Program-made: the position numbers and the translations under genes
Shown here: positions 38,161 to 48,130 of the stretch, in pieces
Numbering within the stretch: position 1 is the first letter of the stretch
Layout of the letters: each line of letters opens with the position of its first letter
Notes under the pieces: model-generated
Seen by the model: only the letters and a program-made list of their open reading frames with translations
What the model was told of the DNA's origin: nothing
Databases searched by the model: none
Assembly (NCBI RefSeq): GCF_013365535.1
Contig: NZ_CP053590.1
Coordinates: 796,501 to 860,500 of the forward strand
Origin: Aquimarina sp. TRL1
Lineage (GTDB): Bacteria > Bacteroidota > Bacteroidia > Flavobacteriales > Flavobacteriaceae
DNA length: 64,000 nt
Direction of reading: 5' to 3'

Positions 38161-39397
38161 TACTTACATCCCGAAATTGAGCGCTGAACAAAAATTCATG
38201 CTTAGTGTACTGATTGTTAATGCAGGTAATTATGTATACAATCTGGCACTGGGGAGAATTCTCGGCCCTGAAGCTTTTGCTGATGCTGCTATTCTAATCA
38301 CCTTATTATTAGTGCTCTCATTCGTAGCGATGACTTTCCAGTTAGCTACCACAAAATTTTCTGTGATTTTTGAATCTAGTATTTTCCGGGGGTTTATCAA
38401 TATTATGTATCGCTATTCCCTGATTACAGGAATTTTAATCGGACTCTCATTTATTATTTTCTCTAAGGAGTTACAAGCTATTTTTCACACACAGTCATCC
38501 ACCATTTTTATCATTTTTGGTCTGGGTATCCCAATTTATTTTGTGATGAGTGTCAATAGAGGAATCTATCAGGGTATCAAAAAATTTGACCGATTAGCCT
38601 ATACATATCAGGGAGAAATGATTTCCCGACTGGTTATTACATTGGCATTACTATATCTACTTCCCATTCCTTCTTCTATGGTAGTAGCTATGGGTATCGC
38701 TTGCTCTTTTATTTTTGGATTACACCCTTTTAGAACAAAAGATATTACAACCAACTTTTCTATCACTCTTCCTTCTTCTCATAAAAAACAAGTATATCGT
38801 TTTTTTACTCTTACTGCTTTTTATGAACTGACTCAGATTATTATTAATAATAGCGATATATTACTCGTCAAACATTATTTTGAAGGATATGAAGCTGGAT
38901 TATATGCTTCTCTGGCGTTAATTGGTCGGGTTGTTTATTTCGTTGCCTGGATGTTTGTCATGTTATTATTACCCAAAGTTGTACAGAAACAAAAAGAAGG
39001 CAAAAATACTACGAGCATTTTGTTTTCCTATGTCGGATATATTAGTATCTTGGCTTTTATCATTGTTCTGAGTTGTTATTTATTTCCCGAATTAGTAATC
39101 CAATTAATGTTTGGTTCAGAATATCTAAGTATGGCACCTCTTTTATGGAAATATGCTATTGCTACTTCCTTATTTGCCTTATCCAATATTTTTGCATATT
39201 ACTTTTTATCACTGGATCATTATATCCCTGTACTCTTATCCGGAATATTGGGAATTACTCAGGTGCTTCTTATTACATTATTTCATCAATCTCTTACTCA
39301 GGTAGTGCATATGCAGATAATTGCAATGGCTATTTTATTGGTTGTACAGCTCTTGTTTTTCTTCAGGAAAAACGCTGATAGTACTTCAAAGGACTAG
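38150..39397 (+). CDS. Polysaccharide flippase (PST / Wzx-like, MATE-type)
   Basis: Integral membrane protein of 415 residues with about 12 hydrophobic segments and almost no soluble regions. LSVLIVNAGNYVYNLALGRILGPEAFADAA near the N-terminus is characteristic of oligosaccharide flippases. It should move lipid-linked saccharide or polymer across the inner membrane. It overlaps the STAS gene upstream. A PelG-like role is possible but the sequence does not decide it. Confidence 0.85.
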   Translation: MTISTYIPKLSAEQKFMLSVLIVNAGNYVYNLALGRILGPEAFADAAILITLLLVLSFVAMTFQLATTKFSVIFESSIFRGFINIMYRYSLITGILIGLSFIIFSKELQAIFHTQSSTIFIIFGLGIPIYFVMSVNRGIYQGIKKFDRLAYTYQGEMISRLVITLALLYLLPIPSSMVVAMGIACSFIFGLHPFRTKDITTNFSITLPSSHKKQVYRFFTLTAFYELTQIIINNSDILLVKHYFEGYEAGLYASLALIGRVVYFVAWMFVMLLLPKVVQKQKEGKNTTSILFSYVGYISILAFIIVLSCYLFPELVIQLMFGSEYLSMAPLLWKYAIATSLFALSNIFAYYFLSLDHYIPVLLSGILGITQVLLITLFHQSLTQVVHMQIIAMAILLVVQLLFFFRKNADSTSKD

Positions 39398-39637
39398 GGT
39401 GTTTTCTTACCTCACTTTTTTGCCTGATGCTATCTCGCATAAAAGAACTCTTTACCTCCTTTTGTACAGCATCTCTCCAAACTCATACTGTTAGTTCATT
39501 CATCGCAAATACATTCAACTACAGCAATTTGCATTTTACCGACAGTATTATTCACTTCACCCAAAAACAATCAATAAAACCCTGATTTTTAAACACTTTT
39601 GTATTAAATCCTTATAAACCTAAATAATCGTATTGTT
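39398..39637 (+). promoter_or_regulatory. Leader region before the GT4 gene
   Basis: This 240-bp stretch has no gene. The bases just before the ATG at 39638 read CTAAATAATCGTATTGTTATG. A very similar run, CCTAAATCGAATTGTTATG, precedes a tiny reading frame at 40914, so the two leaders may share a regulatory or translational element. Confidence 0.35.
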
Positions 39638-40846
39638 ATGAAATTAGCCCTTGTCACAGCTTATCCGCCTAGTAAAGTTACCTTAAATGAATATGCGTAT
39701 CATCTGGTAAAGCACTTCAGACAGCATCAAGATGTTTCTGAGATAGTTTTACTGACCGATATTACAGCAGAAGCTGCCAATACGCATCTGGAGAGTCAAG
39801 GGTGCACAGTAACTGTACTTCCTTGCTGGAAATTTAATAGTTATAAAAATATTTTTAGCATTATGAAGGCGATAAAAACAACGGAACCTGACGCCATTCT
39901 TTTTAATCTTCAATTTATGAAATTCGGAGATAAAAAAATTCCGGCAGCACTGGGACTATTAGCTCCTTTGTTTTGTAAACTTTCTAAAATCCCTACGATT
40001 GTATTACTTCACAATATCATGGAAGAAGTTGATCTGGAAAAAGCTGGTTTTACGAATAATTTTATTGCGAAGAAGCTATATACTTTTATTGGGACTACCC
40101 TAACTAAATTCTTATTAACAGCAGATATCATTGCTGTTACTATGCAAAAATATGTAACCATTCTACAAGATAAATACAAAGCAACTAATGTAGTATTAAT
40201 TCCTCACGGTACTTTTGAAATCCCTGAACGCCCTATTTACTCCTTACAGGAAGGATCACTAAAAATAATGACTTTTGGTAAATTTGGTACTTATAAAAAA
40301 GTAGAAATCCTTATTGAAGCTATTGAAAAGTTACGATCCAAAACCGGTATAGATGTAGAAATAGTAATCGCAGGAACAGATAATCCAAACGCCAGAGGAT
40401 ATTTACAAAAAATGGAAGAAAAATATTGGTATGTGCCTCAATTAACCTTTACGGGGTACGTAGCAGAGCAGGATGTTCCCTCTTTGTTTAGAGAAAGTGC
40501 TGTGGTAGTTTTCCCATATACAGCAACAACTGGAAGTTCCGGTGTTTTGCACCAAGCAGGAAGCTATGGGAAAGCAGTTGTCATGCCTGATCTTGGAGAT
40601 TTAAGCCTCTTAACTAAAGAAGAGGGGTATGATGGAGCCTTTTTTACCCCAGAAGATATTGATAGCCTCGCTAATGCAATAAAAAAAATTATTACAGACG
40701 ACACCTATAGAATACAATTAGGAAAAACAAACTATCAAGCTGCAACCGCATATCCAATTAGTACCATTGCTGATATGTACATCAAACAATTTTTGAAAAT
40801 ACAAACCTCTAAATGGGAAAATGAGTTAATAAAAATAGATTTTTAG
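39638..40846 (+). CDS. Glycosyltransferase family 4
   Basis: Protein of 402 residues with a GT-B fold. N-terminal domain: KLALVTAYPPSKVTLNEYAYHLVKHF. C-terminal domain: LKIMTFGKFGTYKKVEILIEAI and the nucleotide-sugar region VVVFPYTATTGSSGVLHQAGSYGKAVVMPDLG. Likely transfers a sugar from a nucleotide donor to a growing polysaccharide or lipid carrier. Lies downstream of the flippase gene, same strand. Confidence 0.9.
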   Translation: MKLALVTAYPPSKVTLNEYAYHLVKHFRQHQDVSEIVLLTDITAEAANTHLESQGCTVTVLPCWKFNSYKNIFSIMKAIKTTEPDAILFNLQFMKFGDKKIPAALGLLAPLFCKLSKIPTIVLLHNIMEEVDLEKAGFTNNFIAKKLYTFIGTTLTKFLLTADIIAVTMQKYVTILQDKYKATNVVLIPHGTFEIPERPIYSLQEGSLKIMTFGKFGTYKKVEILIEAIEKLRSKTGIDVEIVIAGTDNPNARGYLQKMEEKYWYVPQLTFTGYVAEQDVPSLFRESAVVVFPYTATTGSSGVLHQAGSYGKAVVMPDLGDLSLLTKEEGYDGAFFTPEDIDSLANAIKKIITDDTYRIQLGKTNYQAATAYPISTIADMYIKQFLKIQTSKWENELIKIDF

Positions 40847-40913
40847 AAAACAGACAGATACCCTTTATTCAATCCCCCTAAATCCTTACTTTTTTACCCT
40901 AAATCGAATTGTT

Positions 40914-40991
40914 ATGAAAAGGAGAAAACTCCCTAATTCCGATAAAATAGTTACTTCTATTTTATCGGAGTTTAAAAAAGTAAAAACATAA
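40914..40991 (+). CDS. Possible 25-residue peptide MKRRKLPNSDKIVTSILSEF...
   Basis: A tiny reading frame with an ATG preceded by the same leader motif as the GT4 gene. A perfect 13-bp inverted repeat lies inside it (40938-40969), so the sequence may instead be an RNA or terminator structure. No homology is recognised. Evidence for translation is weak. Confidence 0.25.
   Translation: MKRRKLPNSDKIVTSILSEFKKVKT
40938..40969. repeat. Perfect 13-bp inverted repeat with 6-base loop
   Basis: TCCGATAAAATAG and its complement flank TTACTT. It follows the GT4 gene by about 90 bp. The next bases on the plus strand (GTTTAAAAAAG) are not a good T-run, so this is not clearly a terminator. Two further hairpins lie close by, GGAG-AAAA-CTCC at 40921-40932 and the terminator at 41052. 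Confidence 0.6.
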
Positions 40992-41051
40992 TATACCCCT
41001 TTATCTACATTGCTCAAACACCTGATGATTGCTATAAAAGAAAGGTGTCCT

Positions 41052-41080
41052 AAAAAGAGTCCTGACTTAGGACTCTTTTT
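41052..41080. terminator. Bidirectional terminator between GT4 and glycoside hydrolase genes
   Basis: A 12-bp perfect stem (AAAAAGAGTCCT and its complement) with loop GACTT, with T-runs on both strands. It sits between the convergent GT4 region and the glycoside hydrolase gene. Confidence 0.88.
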
Positions 41081-41124
41081 TAATGCTATAACGAATCGTA
41101 ATACTAGTGGCTGATTTTTCTTTT

Positions 41125-42672
41125 CTATCTGCTTATAAATTGAAAAGCTGGTTTTTTATTTCCTTTTGTATCAATAAAACCAAAGAATTTTTGTTTATGC
41201 TTTCTCCAAGGGAGCCTCCCTACAACTGAGGTAGGAATTTTATCAAAGTCATATAACGTCCAGGACATGACATGTACATCTTTCTCTCTGAGAATTTTAT
41301 GAAAATCCTTATAATATATTGCCTGATCTTCCTGGGTTGCTCCAAATGGATTCCATAACCCTTTACTTGAGGACAGCCCATATTCTTGTAATACTAATGG
41401 TTTTGACGTTTTTGTTTGTAGAGTATCATATTGCTGGGAAAATTCTTTAATATCACCATAATAATGAAACGATAGAAAATCTACTTCCTTTTCGAGGATC
41501 AAAGAAGATTGCATGTCATACCAACCAATGGTGATCAGATGATTCGGGTCGTAACGTCTTATTTGACGAATCATCTCTCTTAACCACGCTACCACTGCTT
41601 CTTTGGTACGACTATCAAAATCCAGGTCGGGTTCATTTTTAATATCCCACGCTAATATCGCTTTATGATCTTTATATGCTCTTACTAATTGTTCTACATG
41701 TCTATGGGTTACGGTCCAGTCCAACACTGAATAATCTCCATAAAAATCAAAAAGTGTCACGACTACTTTTATTGCTTTCTTTTCGGCGAGGTCTAGTACC
41801 TTTGTTAGTTTCTCTAACTTCTCTATTTTCACTTTTTCTTTTCCAAATTCCTGATACGGCACAAAAATCCGAATCGTATTTAACCCCGCTTCTTTTATAA
41901 TCTCAAAATCTTTCTCGATTACTTCTACATCGAATGTATCTCCATACATATTCCAGGGAGCATCTTTGGGATAGTAATTAATCCCCTTAACCGTATAAGG
42001 ATAATTATTCACTAATAATGTATCTCCTTTTACTGCTGCTTTTTTATTGACTTCGATACTATCCTGTATGGTTTCTAATTTATCTTTTACAATATGACGA
42101 ATCCTCCAGAAACCATCTTCTAACAGCATCACTACTTTATAGGTGGATGTTAATTCTGTATCCATCATAAAATCTTTATTGCGATAGACTCGCTGATATT
42201 CTTTCACATCCTTATCTGTAAACACAACCGTCTGCCCATCAGCACTATAAAACTCTAAAAACAAATGATGTTGAAGTGTCGTTGCTTCTATCCGATTCTT
42301 CATTTTTTTGTTATAGTTAATATTATTGATCAGATTCTTTCTGGCACTCTTGGTATAATACTGATCAATCCCAGTAGAATCATTTGTCTGATATGAAACA
42401 TTTCGCACATACCAAGCACTTAAGTAATCATTACTTATATTGGTTAAGGTTTGAGAATCTACTTCGCGTCCAGGATTATCTTGAGCTCTCCAAGAAACTG
42501 TAGGCAGGTATACAAAATCTTTTTTCATAGAAATATGTAGCATTGAAGATCGATCTGCACCTGTATTGAGAAAAGAAAATACTTTACTTAGCCCTAATAA
42601 GACAATTGCTATCACTGCTGTAAAGCCGATCCCTATTAAAAATATGTATATGGCTCTATTCCATCTTTTCAT
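41125..42672 (-). CDS. Membrane-anchored glycoside hydrolase (clan GH-A, GH5/GH2-like)
   Basis: Protein of 515 residues. An N-terminal membrane anchor (AIYIFLIGIGFTAVIAIVLLG, residues 7-27) is followed by a region of about 200 residues and then a TIM barrel. Probable catalytic acids are Glu in AWDIKNEPDLDF and Glu in LVLQEYGLSSSKG, both in clan GH-A contexts. Its product should face the periplasm. Polysaccharide genes often come with such a hydrolase for chain trimming. The exact specificity is not visible. Downstream of the Ig-like gene on the same strand. Confidence 0.82.
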   Translation of the reverse strand: MKRWNRAIYIFLIGIGFTAVIAIVLLGLSKVFSFLNTGADRSSMLHISMKKDFVYLPTVSWRAQDNPGREVDSQTLTNISNDYLSAWYVRNVSYQTNDSTGIDQYYTKSARKNLINNINYNKKMKNRIEATTLQHHLFLEFYSADGQTVVFTDKDVKEYQRVYRNKDFMMDTELTSTYKVVMLLEDGFWRIRHIVKDKLETIQDSIEVNKKAAVKGDTLLVNNYPYTVKGINYYPKDAPWNMYGDTFDVEVIEKDFEIIKEAGLNTIRIFVPYQEFGKEKVKIEKLEKLTKVLDLAEKKAIKVVVTLFDFYGDYSVLDWTVTHRHVEQLVRAYKDHKAILAWDIKNEPDLDFDSRTKEAVVAWLREMIRQIRRYDPNHLITIGWYDMQSSLILEKEVDFLSFHYYGDIKEFSQQYDTLQTKTSKPLVLQEYGLSSSKGLWNPFGATQEDQAIYYKDFHKILREKDVHVMSWTLYDFDKIPTSVVGRLPWRKHKQKFFGFIDTKGNKKPAFQFISR

Positions 42673-42735
42673 ATGAATACTTCTCTTGCTCCTTATTTCA
42701 TCTTATAAAAACACCTATTTCGAATATGTTCTGAG

Positions 42736-43977
42736 CTATAGTTTTTTGTTTTCGAATTCTTTGGTTATTCCTAATGCTTCTACCTCAAATCGGTACATTC
42801 CGCTATCGTAAAAATTTTCTTTGAGTAAAAAAGTCACATTTCCTCTAAAAGACTCTTTCACAACAGTCTCTTTAAAAATTCCATCTTTATAAATATGTAA
42901 TTTTACCAACGTCCCATCTGCTATAAGTTGCTCCATAAAACTCAATAAAGGTCCGACATTAATAGCTCTGTTATTTTGTTGGAATTCTACATCAAAATCA
43001 TCTAATACAGGCTTATAGTCTAATAAAACAGTATTACTTTCGGCCATTCCGTTAATAAATGCATGCGTCTTCCAGGTATCTTGATGATCCGGGTGTAGCA
43101 TTTTGGCATTCGCAACCCCGTTCAAAGTACTTCCTGATGTCCGCAAAAAAGCTCCTGAAGTATTTTGAGTAACAAACTCAACCATAGTCCCATCACTGAC
43201 TACATTTCCATATCGGTCTCTAATCACAGATGTATTAAATTCTGTCACCTGATTCCCATCAGCATAAAAATGCTTCCGATCACTACTAATACTAAAATCT
43301 GTAGGATGTGTTGGTGACATATCTATAGAAAATTCTTTAGAATAAAAGGTACTAATTTTTGAAGAAAAAAGCACTCTTCCTGCTTTATTATATGAATACA
43401 AATCTTTTCTTCCGTACATATTCTTCATATAAATAACTTCATCTTTTTCAATTCTTTCGAATTGATGTTTGATAGTTACAGGGGTCCCATCAGGTAATGG
43501 GTTATCATAAATATCTGATGGAATAATTACAAACGACGACATATCGCTCCCTCCTACAAGAATACTGGTTGGTCCCATATATGCTTCCATATTAATAGGA
43601 GATTTTATGTTTGCTTCTATACGCAATTCTCCTTCATAAATAGCATTAGAATCATCTAATAGCTTGTATGTTACTTTTCCTTTTTTATTGACAATAAAGT
43701 CTGGCAAAATAAAGCTAACAATAGAAGCTTCTTCTGATTCTAATATTGTACTTCCATACGAATTACTTATGTATAGGTGTGCTATTGACCTCTTACTTAA
43801 TTTAAAAAACAATTCAATATCTTCTCCTGCAATATATTGTTGTTGTTTAGAAGCATCCTGTTCCTTAAGTACTACTACAGATACTTCTTGTCGGGGTAAT
43901 TTTATAACACCCGAAAAGCCTACAGCTAATAACACTATAGGCAAGAGAAAAATGATATGTTTCTTTTTAAATTTCAT
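42736..43977 (-). CDS. Membrane-anchored protein with Ig-like (invasin type) domain, unknown role
   Basis: Protein of 413 residues. One N-terminal hydrophobic segment (HIIFLLPIVLLAVGFSGVI) and beta-rich repeats follow. The stretch DGNQVTEFNTSVIRDRYGNVVSDGTMVEFVTQ at about residue 235-265 looks like a Big_1/invasin Ig-like domain. No catalytic site is recognised. Its start codon overlaps the stop of the large membrane protein gene upstream by one base (TAATG), and the glycoside hydrolase gene follows, so it belongs to the same operon. Confidence 0.7.
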   Translation of the reverse strand: MKFKKKHIIFLLPIVLLAVGFSGVIKLPRQEVSVVVLKEQDASKQQQYIAGEDIELFFKLSKRSIAHLYISNSYGSTILESEEASIVSFILPDFIVNKKGKVTYKLLDDSNAIYEGELRIEANIKSPINMEAYMGPTSILVGGSDMSSFVIIPSDIYDNPLPDGTPVTIKHQFERIEKDEVIYMKNMYGRKDLYSYNKAGRVLFSSKISTFYSKEFSIDMSPTHPTDFSISSDRKHFYADGNQVTEFNTSVIRDRYGNVVSDGTMVEFVTQNTSGAFLRTSGSTLNGVANAKMLHPDHQDTWKTHAFINGMAESNTVLLDYKPVLDDFDVEFQQNNRAINVGPLLSFMEQLIADGTLVKLHIYKDGIFKETVVKESFRGNVTFLLKENFYDSGMYRFEVEALGITKEFENKKL

Positions 43978-46900
43978 TAAAAAGGGTTCCCCAAATAATT
44001 ATTGAGTTCTATTTTTATATAACTAAAACCTCTCCCTTCAACCGGGATTAATTGTTTTTCCTGATGTTTTTTCTTTCGACCAGGTACATAATTAATCTGT
44101 ACTTCTGAGTTACGCCTACCATTTATAAATACATTAGCAATATCAGACGTAAGAATAGTTACTTCTTCCAAGTTCATAAGAGAGTAGGTGAAATATTGTT
44201 TTCGTTGTATCCGTATGCTTTCTTCCTGATACTGATGATCTACCCAAATTAGTTCTTTATCCTTTGTATAATAGGATATTAATAATTGAGGAATCGTTGT
44301 CTCTCGCAACCCTGCATTAAACAATACTCCACTAACCTTTCCTCCTTTAATTTTCAAATCATTAATAGTTAATCCTTTATAGAGATCTGTAGTTGATATA
44401 TTTCCTGCACATTGTAGATTGAATTTTTCTGGTCTTTCTTTTAATTGAATGGGAGTAAATTGATGTGGATCAAAAGTTTTAGGTACAGAATCAAGAGCAC
44501 TCAACCAGGCTATTCCTTCAAAATTAACTTTGAAACTAGTGGTTTCTTTCGGTAATAGTTTATGTTTTATTAAATGTTTAGCGTTATGACTTGCCAATTC
44601 TTTATCTTTAGCACTATATAAAGTCCCTTTAACAACCACATCAGCAGGAGTATTATCTATGTTTTGTAATTCTCCAATTATAGAAAACTCATCCCTGTAA
44701 CGAACTAAGCTTGCTGAAAAAACTTCTAACACAGGCTGTCTTAATACATCCTCATGATAGGTTTGTTCTGAAGAAACTTTCCTCCTTCCATGATTAAAAA
44801 ACTGAGTTCCATTCTCTGAGAGCAATTGATCTGCAGGGATATCTCGACTATATTCATTCGGTTTAATTACCCATTTTCTTTTATGATACCTCAATTCATG
44901 GTGAAATTCTTTATAAATTCGGTCTAATGGAGTTACCCAATGAGTTGCTACCATTGCTTTTGCTGTAGAATCTGTTTGTTCTGTAATCGCGACATTGATC
45001 TCATCTAACTTAGCATAAGAACTTAACAGACCATCAGTTATTGATACTTCAAGCATATACTGATCCAATGTTTTTTGTTCTAAAGGATCAAGGTAGGTAT
45101 ACGCTTTTTCGAACTCTTTGAAATCCAACGCATCATAATAAGCTTTCATTACATTCTCCGGACTGATCTGAGAAGCATTTTTTATATAAAAGATATATAC
45201 TCCCACCCCTACTAATAGTAAGATCATCAAACTCCATGTAAGTGTTATCCGTAATAACCATTTTTTAAAATGACCAAATTCTGTGACAAATAACAGGCGA
45301 TAAATATCTTCTACTACTTTTTCCATTGGTTTTTCATCTTCTTTTTCTGAGGTAGATTTTAAGGTCTCTACCCATTTCAAAACAATATTGATGATAAATG
45401 CTATTAAACCAGATAGTACAGGAATCAATCCCCACATCAACTTTTGATATAAGGGGACATCCTCTTTTGGTAAAATACTGGATAATGGTGGAACATTTAA
45501 TTTCTCCCATACCATAATCCCATTTTCCAGCCTTCGTAATCGTTGCCAGCCACAGAAGTATAATAAAGGATCGTAAAACTTATCATTCGAAAACACATAT
45601 TTTAGATGATATTTTTCGGGAACGGTAAGAAATTGTTGCAAGGAACCAATTCCTTCGACTCCTTTGAACTTAGAGTTCTCTAGACGTTCTATTGCTCTGG
45701 AGGTCAATTCCGGCAATCGTCGAGAAGAATGATAATTCCCATCTACTGTCATTGCATTTGTCTGAGCAGATAACCATGCCATCTGGTCTCCAAACCCTAA
45801 TGGAAGATACCGCCAATGGTCATGTTGGTCCTGACTCAGAAAATTAAGAATTGGCAACATTTTTATTTTTTGAGGTTGCATTGGTCTAAAATACCCCAAA
45901 CTCATGGTGAAAATCATCATAAAAACAAATGCCACAGCAAATGCCCCTCCTATTATTTTATAGAAAGCCTGACCAAAACGATCAACAATCGCTCGTTTCA
46001 GATCTGATTCTACAAATCGATATACCAATTCCCCAAATATGGGTAATGACATAATTGCTCCCCACAATGTGAATCTATCCAAAGTAAGAATGTTAAATGC
46101 ATTTTCTCCTAATATTGTTAATGGTATCGGGGTTGTCCCTCCAGTTCCTAGTATAAATAATAAGGTAAGGGATAATCCAAAAAAGAAATATCGTTTACTA
46201 TAATATCTATAAAATATATAAGGTAATACAAAAAGGAGTACTCCCCAGGGAATGACAAAAAATACAAGTCCGGAAGAAGTTACTTCTAAAAAATTATCCC
46301 TTGACCCGTGTGGAATAGGAATCTGGGTAATAGGATTATCCCTTACATTAATCCAATACGGTAAAATACAGAATAATGTGATGAATAAGATTCCTCCTCC
46401 CAATCCAATGATTCTTTTAAACAATCTAAAGAAAATCCTAAAAAACCGAAGAAATCCGATTCTCTTTCCTTCTCCTACTTCTCCTTGTCCTATATCTGTA
46501 ATTGCCATTCCTATCAATGGAAAGATAAAAAAGACCAATCCAAAAATAGACGTTACATGATGAGAGGTGATTGTTACTGCTAATAAACTAAACGATGTAA
46601 ACAAGAATTTTTTATTTCCTGTTGTTACCCACCCATAAATTTCAGGTAGTGTATGCATCAAAATAGCGATTCCTACGATACTGGGTAATTGCCCAAAAAT
46701 ATGCATGGTTTCTAAAAAGGCAGAGGATAAGACTCCTAAAATCGCGGCATAACCGGAAACTCTTTTATTAGAGGTCATCAGATAAGAGAAACGATATATC
46801 CCGGTTATAAACAATAGTGTCGCAATAATTGCTACACTAAACAAACCAAACTTTAAACCTCCTATAAAGGAGAATAAAGCAATACTTTGATGTACTAACG

Positions 46901-47099
46901 GCGGATATCCCAAAACGCTAAAACCAGTATACCATCCATAGTTCCATGGTTCGAACCAGCTATTGGCATAGTGATCTGCAAAATAAATATGAATTAGGGC
47001 ATCATACGTAAATTCCAGGGTAAAGAAAATACTGGTTCCGTGAAAAAGAATCCCGATCAACAAGGCAACAACTAGATGTTTATTAGTAGATGTAAGCAT
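43977..47099 (-). CDS. Very large multi-spanning membrane protein (PTPS-related / GT-C like) with soluble C-terminus
   Basis: Protein of 1040 residues. The first 600 residues have at least 10 hydrophobic segments (for example LLIGILFHGTSIFFTL, VAIIATLLFITGIYRF, IIGGAFAVAFVFMMIF). They resemble the 6-pyruvoyl-tetrahydropterin-synthase-related membrane family, which looks GT-C-like. A further membrane segment follows at about 625 (LMILLLVGVGVYIFYI), then a DUF4878-like region (VMKAYYDALDFKEFEKAYTYLD) and beta-rich C-terminal parts. I suggest a glycosyltransferase or polymerase in the exopolysaccharide pathway; this is an inference from context. Confidence 0.65.
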   Translation of the reverse strand: MLTSTNKHLVVALLIGILFHGTSIFFTLEFTYDALIHIYFADHYANSWFEPWNYGWYTGFSVLGYPPLVHQSIALFSFIGGLKFGLFSVAIIATLLFITGIYRFSYLMTSNKRVSGYAAILGVLSSAFLETMHIFGQLPSIVGIAILMHTLPEIYGWVTTGNKKFLFTSFSLLAVTITSHHVTSIFGLVFFIFPLIGMAITDIGQGEVGEGKRIGFLRFFRIFFRLFKRIIGLGGGILFITLFCILPYWINVRDNPITQIPIPHGSRDNFLEVTSSGLVFFVIPWGVLLFVLPYIFYRYYSKRYFFFGLSLTLLFILGTGGTTPIPLTILGENAFNILTLDRFTLWGAIMSLPIFGELVYRFVESDLKRAIVDRFGQAFYKIIGGAFAVAFVFMMIFTMSLGYFRPMQPQKIKMLPILNFLSQDQHDHWRYLPLGFGDQMAWLSAQTNAMTVDGNYHSSRRLPELTSRAIERLENSKFKGVEGIGSLQQFLTVPEKYHLKYVFSNDKFYDPLLYFCGWQRLRRLENGIMVWEKLNVPPLSSILPKEDVPLYQKLMWGLIPVLSGLIAFIINIVLKWVETLKSTSEKEDEKPMEKVVEDIYRLLFVTEFGHFKKWLLRITLTWSLMILLLVGVGVYIFYIKNASQISPENVMKAYYDALDFKEFEKAYTYLDPLEQKTLDQYMLEVSITDGLLSSYAKLDEINVAITEQTDSTAKAMVATHWVTPLDRIYKEFHHELRYHKRKWVIKPNEYSRDIPADQLLSENGTQFFNHGRRKVSSEQTYHEDVLRQPVLEVFSASLVRYRDEFSIIGELQNIDNTPADVVVKGTLYSAKDKELASHNAKHLIKHKLLPKETTSFKVNFEGIAWLSALDSVPKTFDPHQFTPIQLKERPEKFNLQCAGNISTTDLYKGLTINDLKIKGGKVSGVLFNAGLRETTIPQLLISYYTKDKELIWVDHQYQEESIRIQRKQYFTYSLMNLEEVTILTSDIANVFINGRRNSEVQINYVPGRKKKHQEKQLIPVEGRGFSYIKIELNNYLGNPF

Positions 47100-47277
47100 A
47101 AGAGTAGGTCTTTAATTTGGGTATACATAAAGATACAACAAAGCTTTGATAACCAACAAATTATACATCTACACTAAAAATCATTTCACCGACAGCAAAA
47201 TACCATTAATCGAATTATTCCATTTTTGGGAGGCAATCAGCGGTAATTTTGAGGTATAAATCTCAAATAATATTACT

Positions 47278-48075
47278 ATGAAAACCGGAATAATCATACC
47301 CTGCTACAATGAAGAAAAAAGATTAAATGTTCAAATTTTTTTAAACTTCATTACAGAAGATAACGAATTTCACTTATGCTTTGTCAATGACGGAAGTAAA
47401 GACAACACAATCACTGTTTTAAGAGAAATACAAAATTCTAATCCAGAAAAAGTGAGCGTTATAGATATGAAAAAGAACTCCGGGAAAGCTGCTGCTGTAC
47501 GGGCAGGTGTACGTTATTTAAGTAATAGAGGAGATATCGATTTTATTGGATTTATAGATGCTGATTTATCTACAGATTTTAATGATTTCAATGACCTGTT
47601 ACATACCTTAAAAACAGAAAATAATTTAGCTATGGTATTTGGATCCAGATCTAAAAACGGGGCTCAAAAAATAAAAAGAGATGCCTTCCGAAGTATTTTT
47701 TCTATGATCATACAAACAATGGTCAACTTTATATTGCACTTACCTATTCAGGATTCTCAGTGTGGAGCTAAGGTGTTTAGAACCGAATTAGCCACTGTAT
47801 TATTCGCTAAAAACTTTTTTAGCAGATGGTTATTCGACATAGAAATGTTCCTGCGTTTAAAAAAATATTACGGAAAAGAAGATGTTATGAATCGTATCTA
47901 TGAGCAACCTCTAAAAAGATGGGTTCATGTAGATGATTCTAAAATCGGAATTAAAGATGCAATAAAGATTCCATTCAGGTTAGCTTCTATCTGGGTAAAT
48001 TATAACCTTACAGATCTATTATCTATGGAAATGACATATAACACTGTAGAACCTAGAATCGAAGTATACGCATAA
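47278..48075 (+). CDS. GT2 glycosyltransferase (dolichyl-phosphate glucosyltransferase-like)
   Basis: Protein of 265 residues. GT-A fold motifs: IIPCYNEEKRL (residues 5-15), FVNDGSKD, GFIDADLSTD (the metal-binding DxD-like site) and QDSQCGAKVFRTELA. The closest pattern is the ALG5/polyprenyl-phosphate glucosyltransferase type. It could supply polyprenyl-linked sugar for the GT-C-like protein encoded divergently next to it. Confidence 0.85.
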   Translation: MKTGIIIPCYNEEKRLNVQIFLNFITEDNEFHLCFVNDGSKDNTITVLREIQNSNPEKVSVIDMKKNSGKAAAVRAGVRYLSNRGDIDFIGFIDADLSTDFNDFNDLLHTLKTENNLAMVFGSRSKNGAQKIKRDAFRSIFSMIIQTMVNFILHLPIQDSQCGAKVFRTELATVLFAKNFFSRWLFDIEMFLRLKKYYGKEDVMNRIYEQPLKRWVHVDDSKIGIKDAIKIPFRLASIWVNYNLTDLLSMEMTYNTVEPRIEVYA

Positions 48076-48130
48076 AAAAATATACTCGTTCTACGAACGA
48101 ATTATTCTAACCAATATAGTCAAATAGGGA

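Noticed and set aside
46945..46970. TGGTTCGAACCA resembles the T-arm of a tRNA
   Set aside because: It lies inside the coding frame of the large membrane protein, and no acceptor or anticodon arm can be drawn around it.
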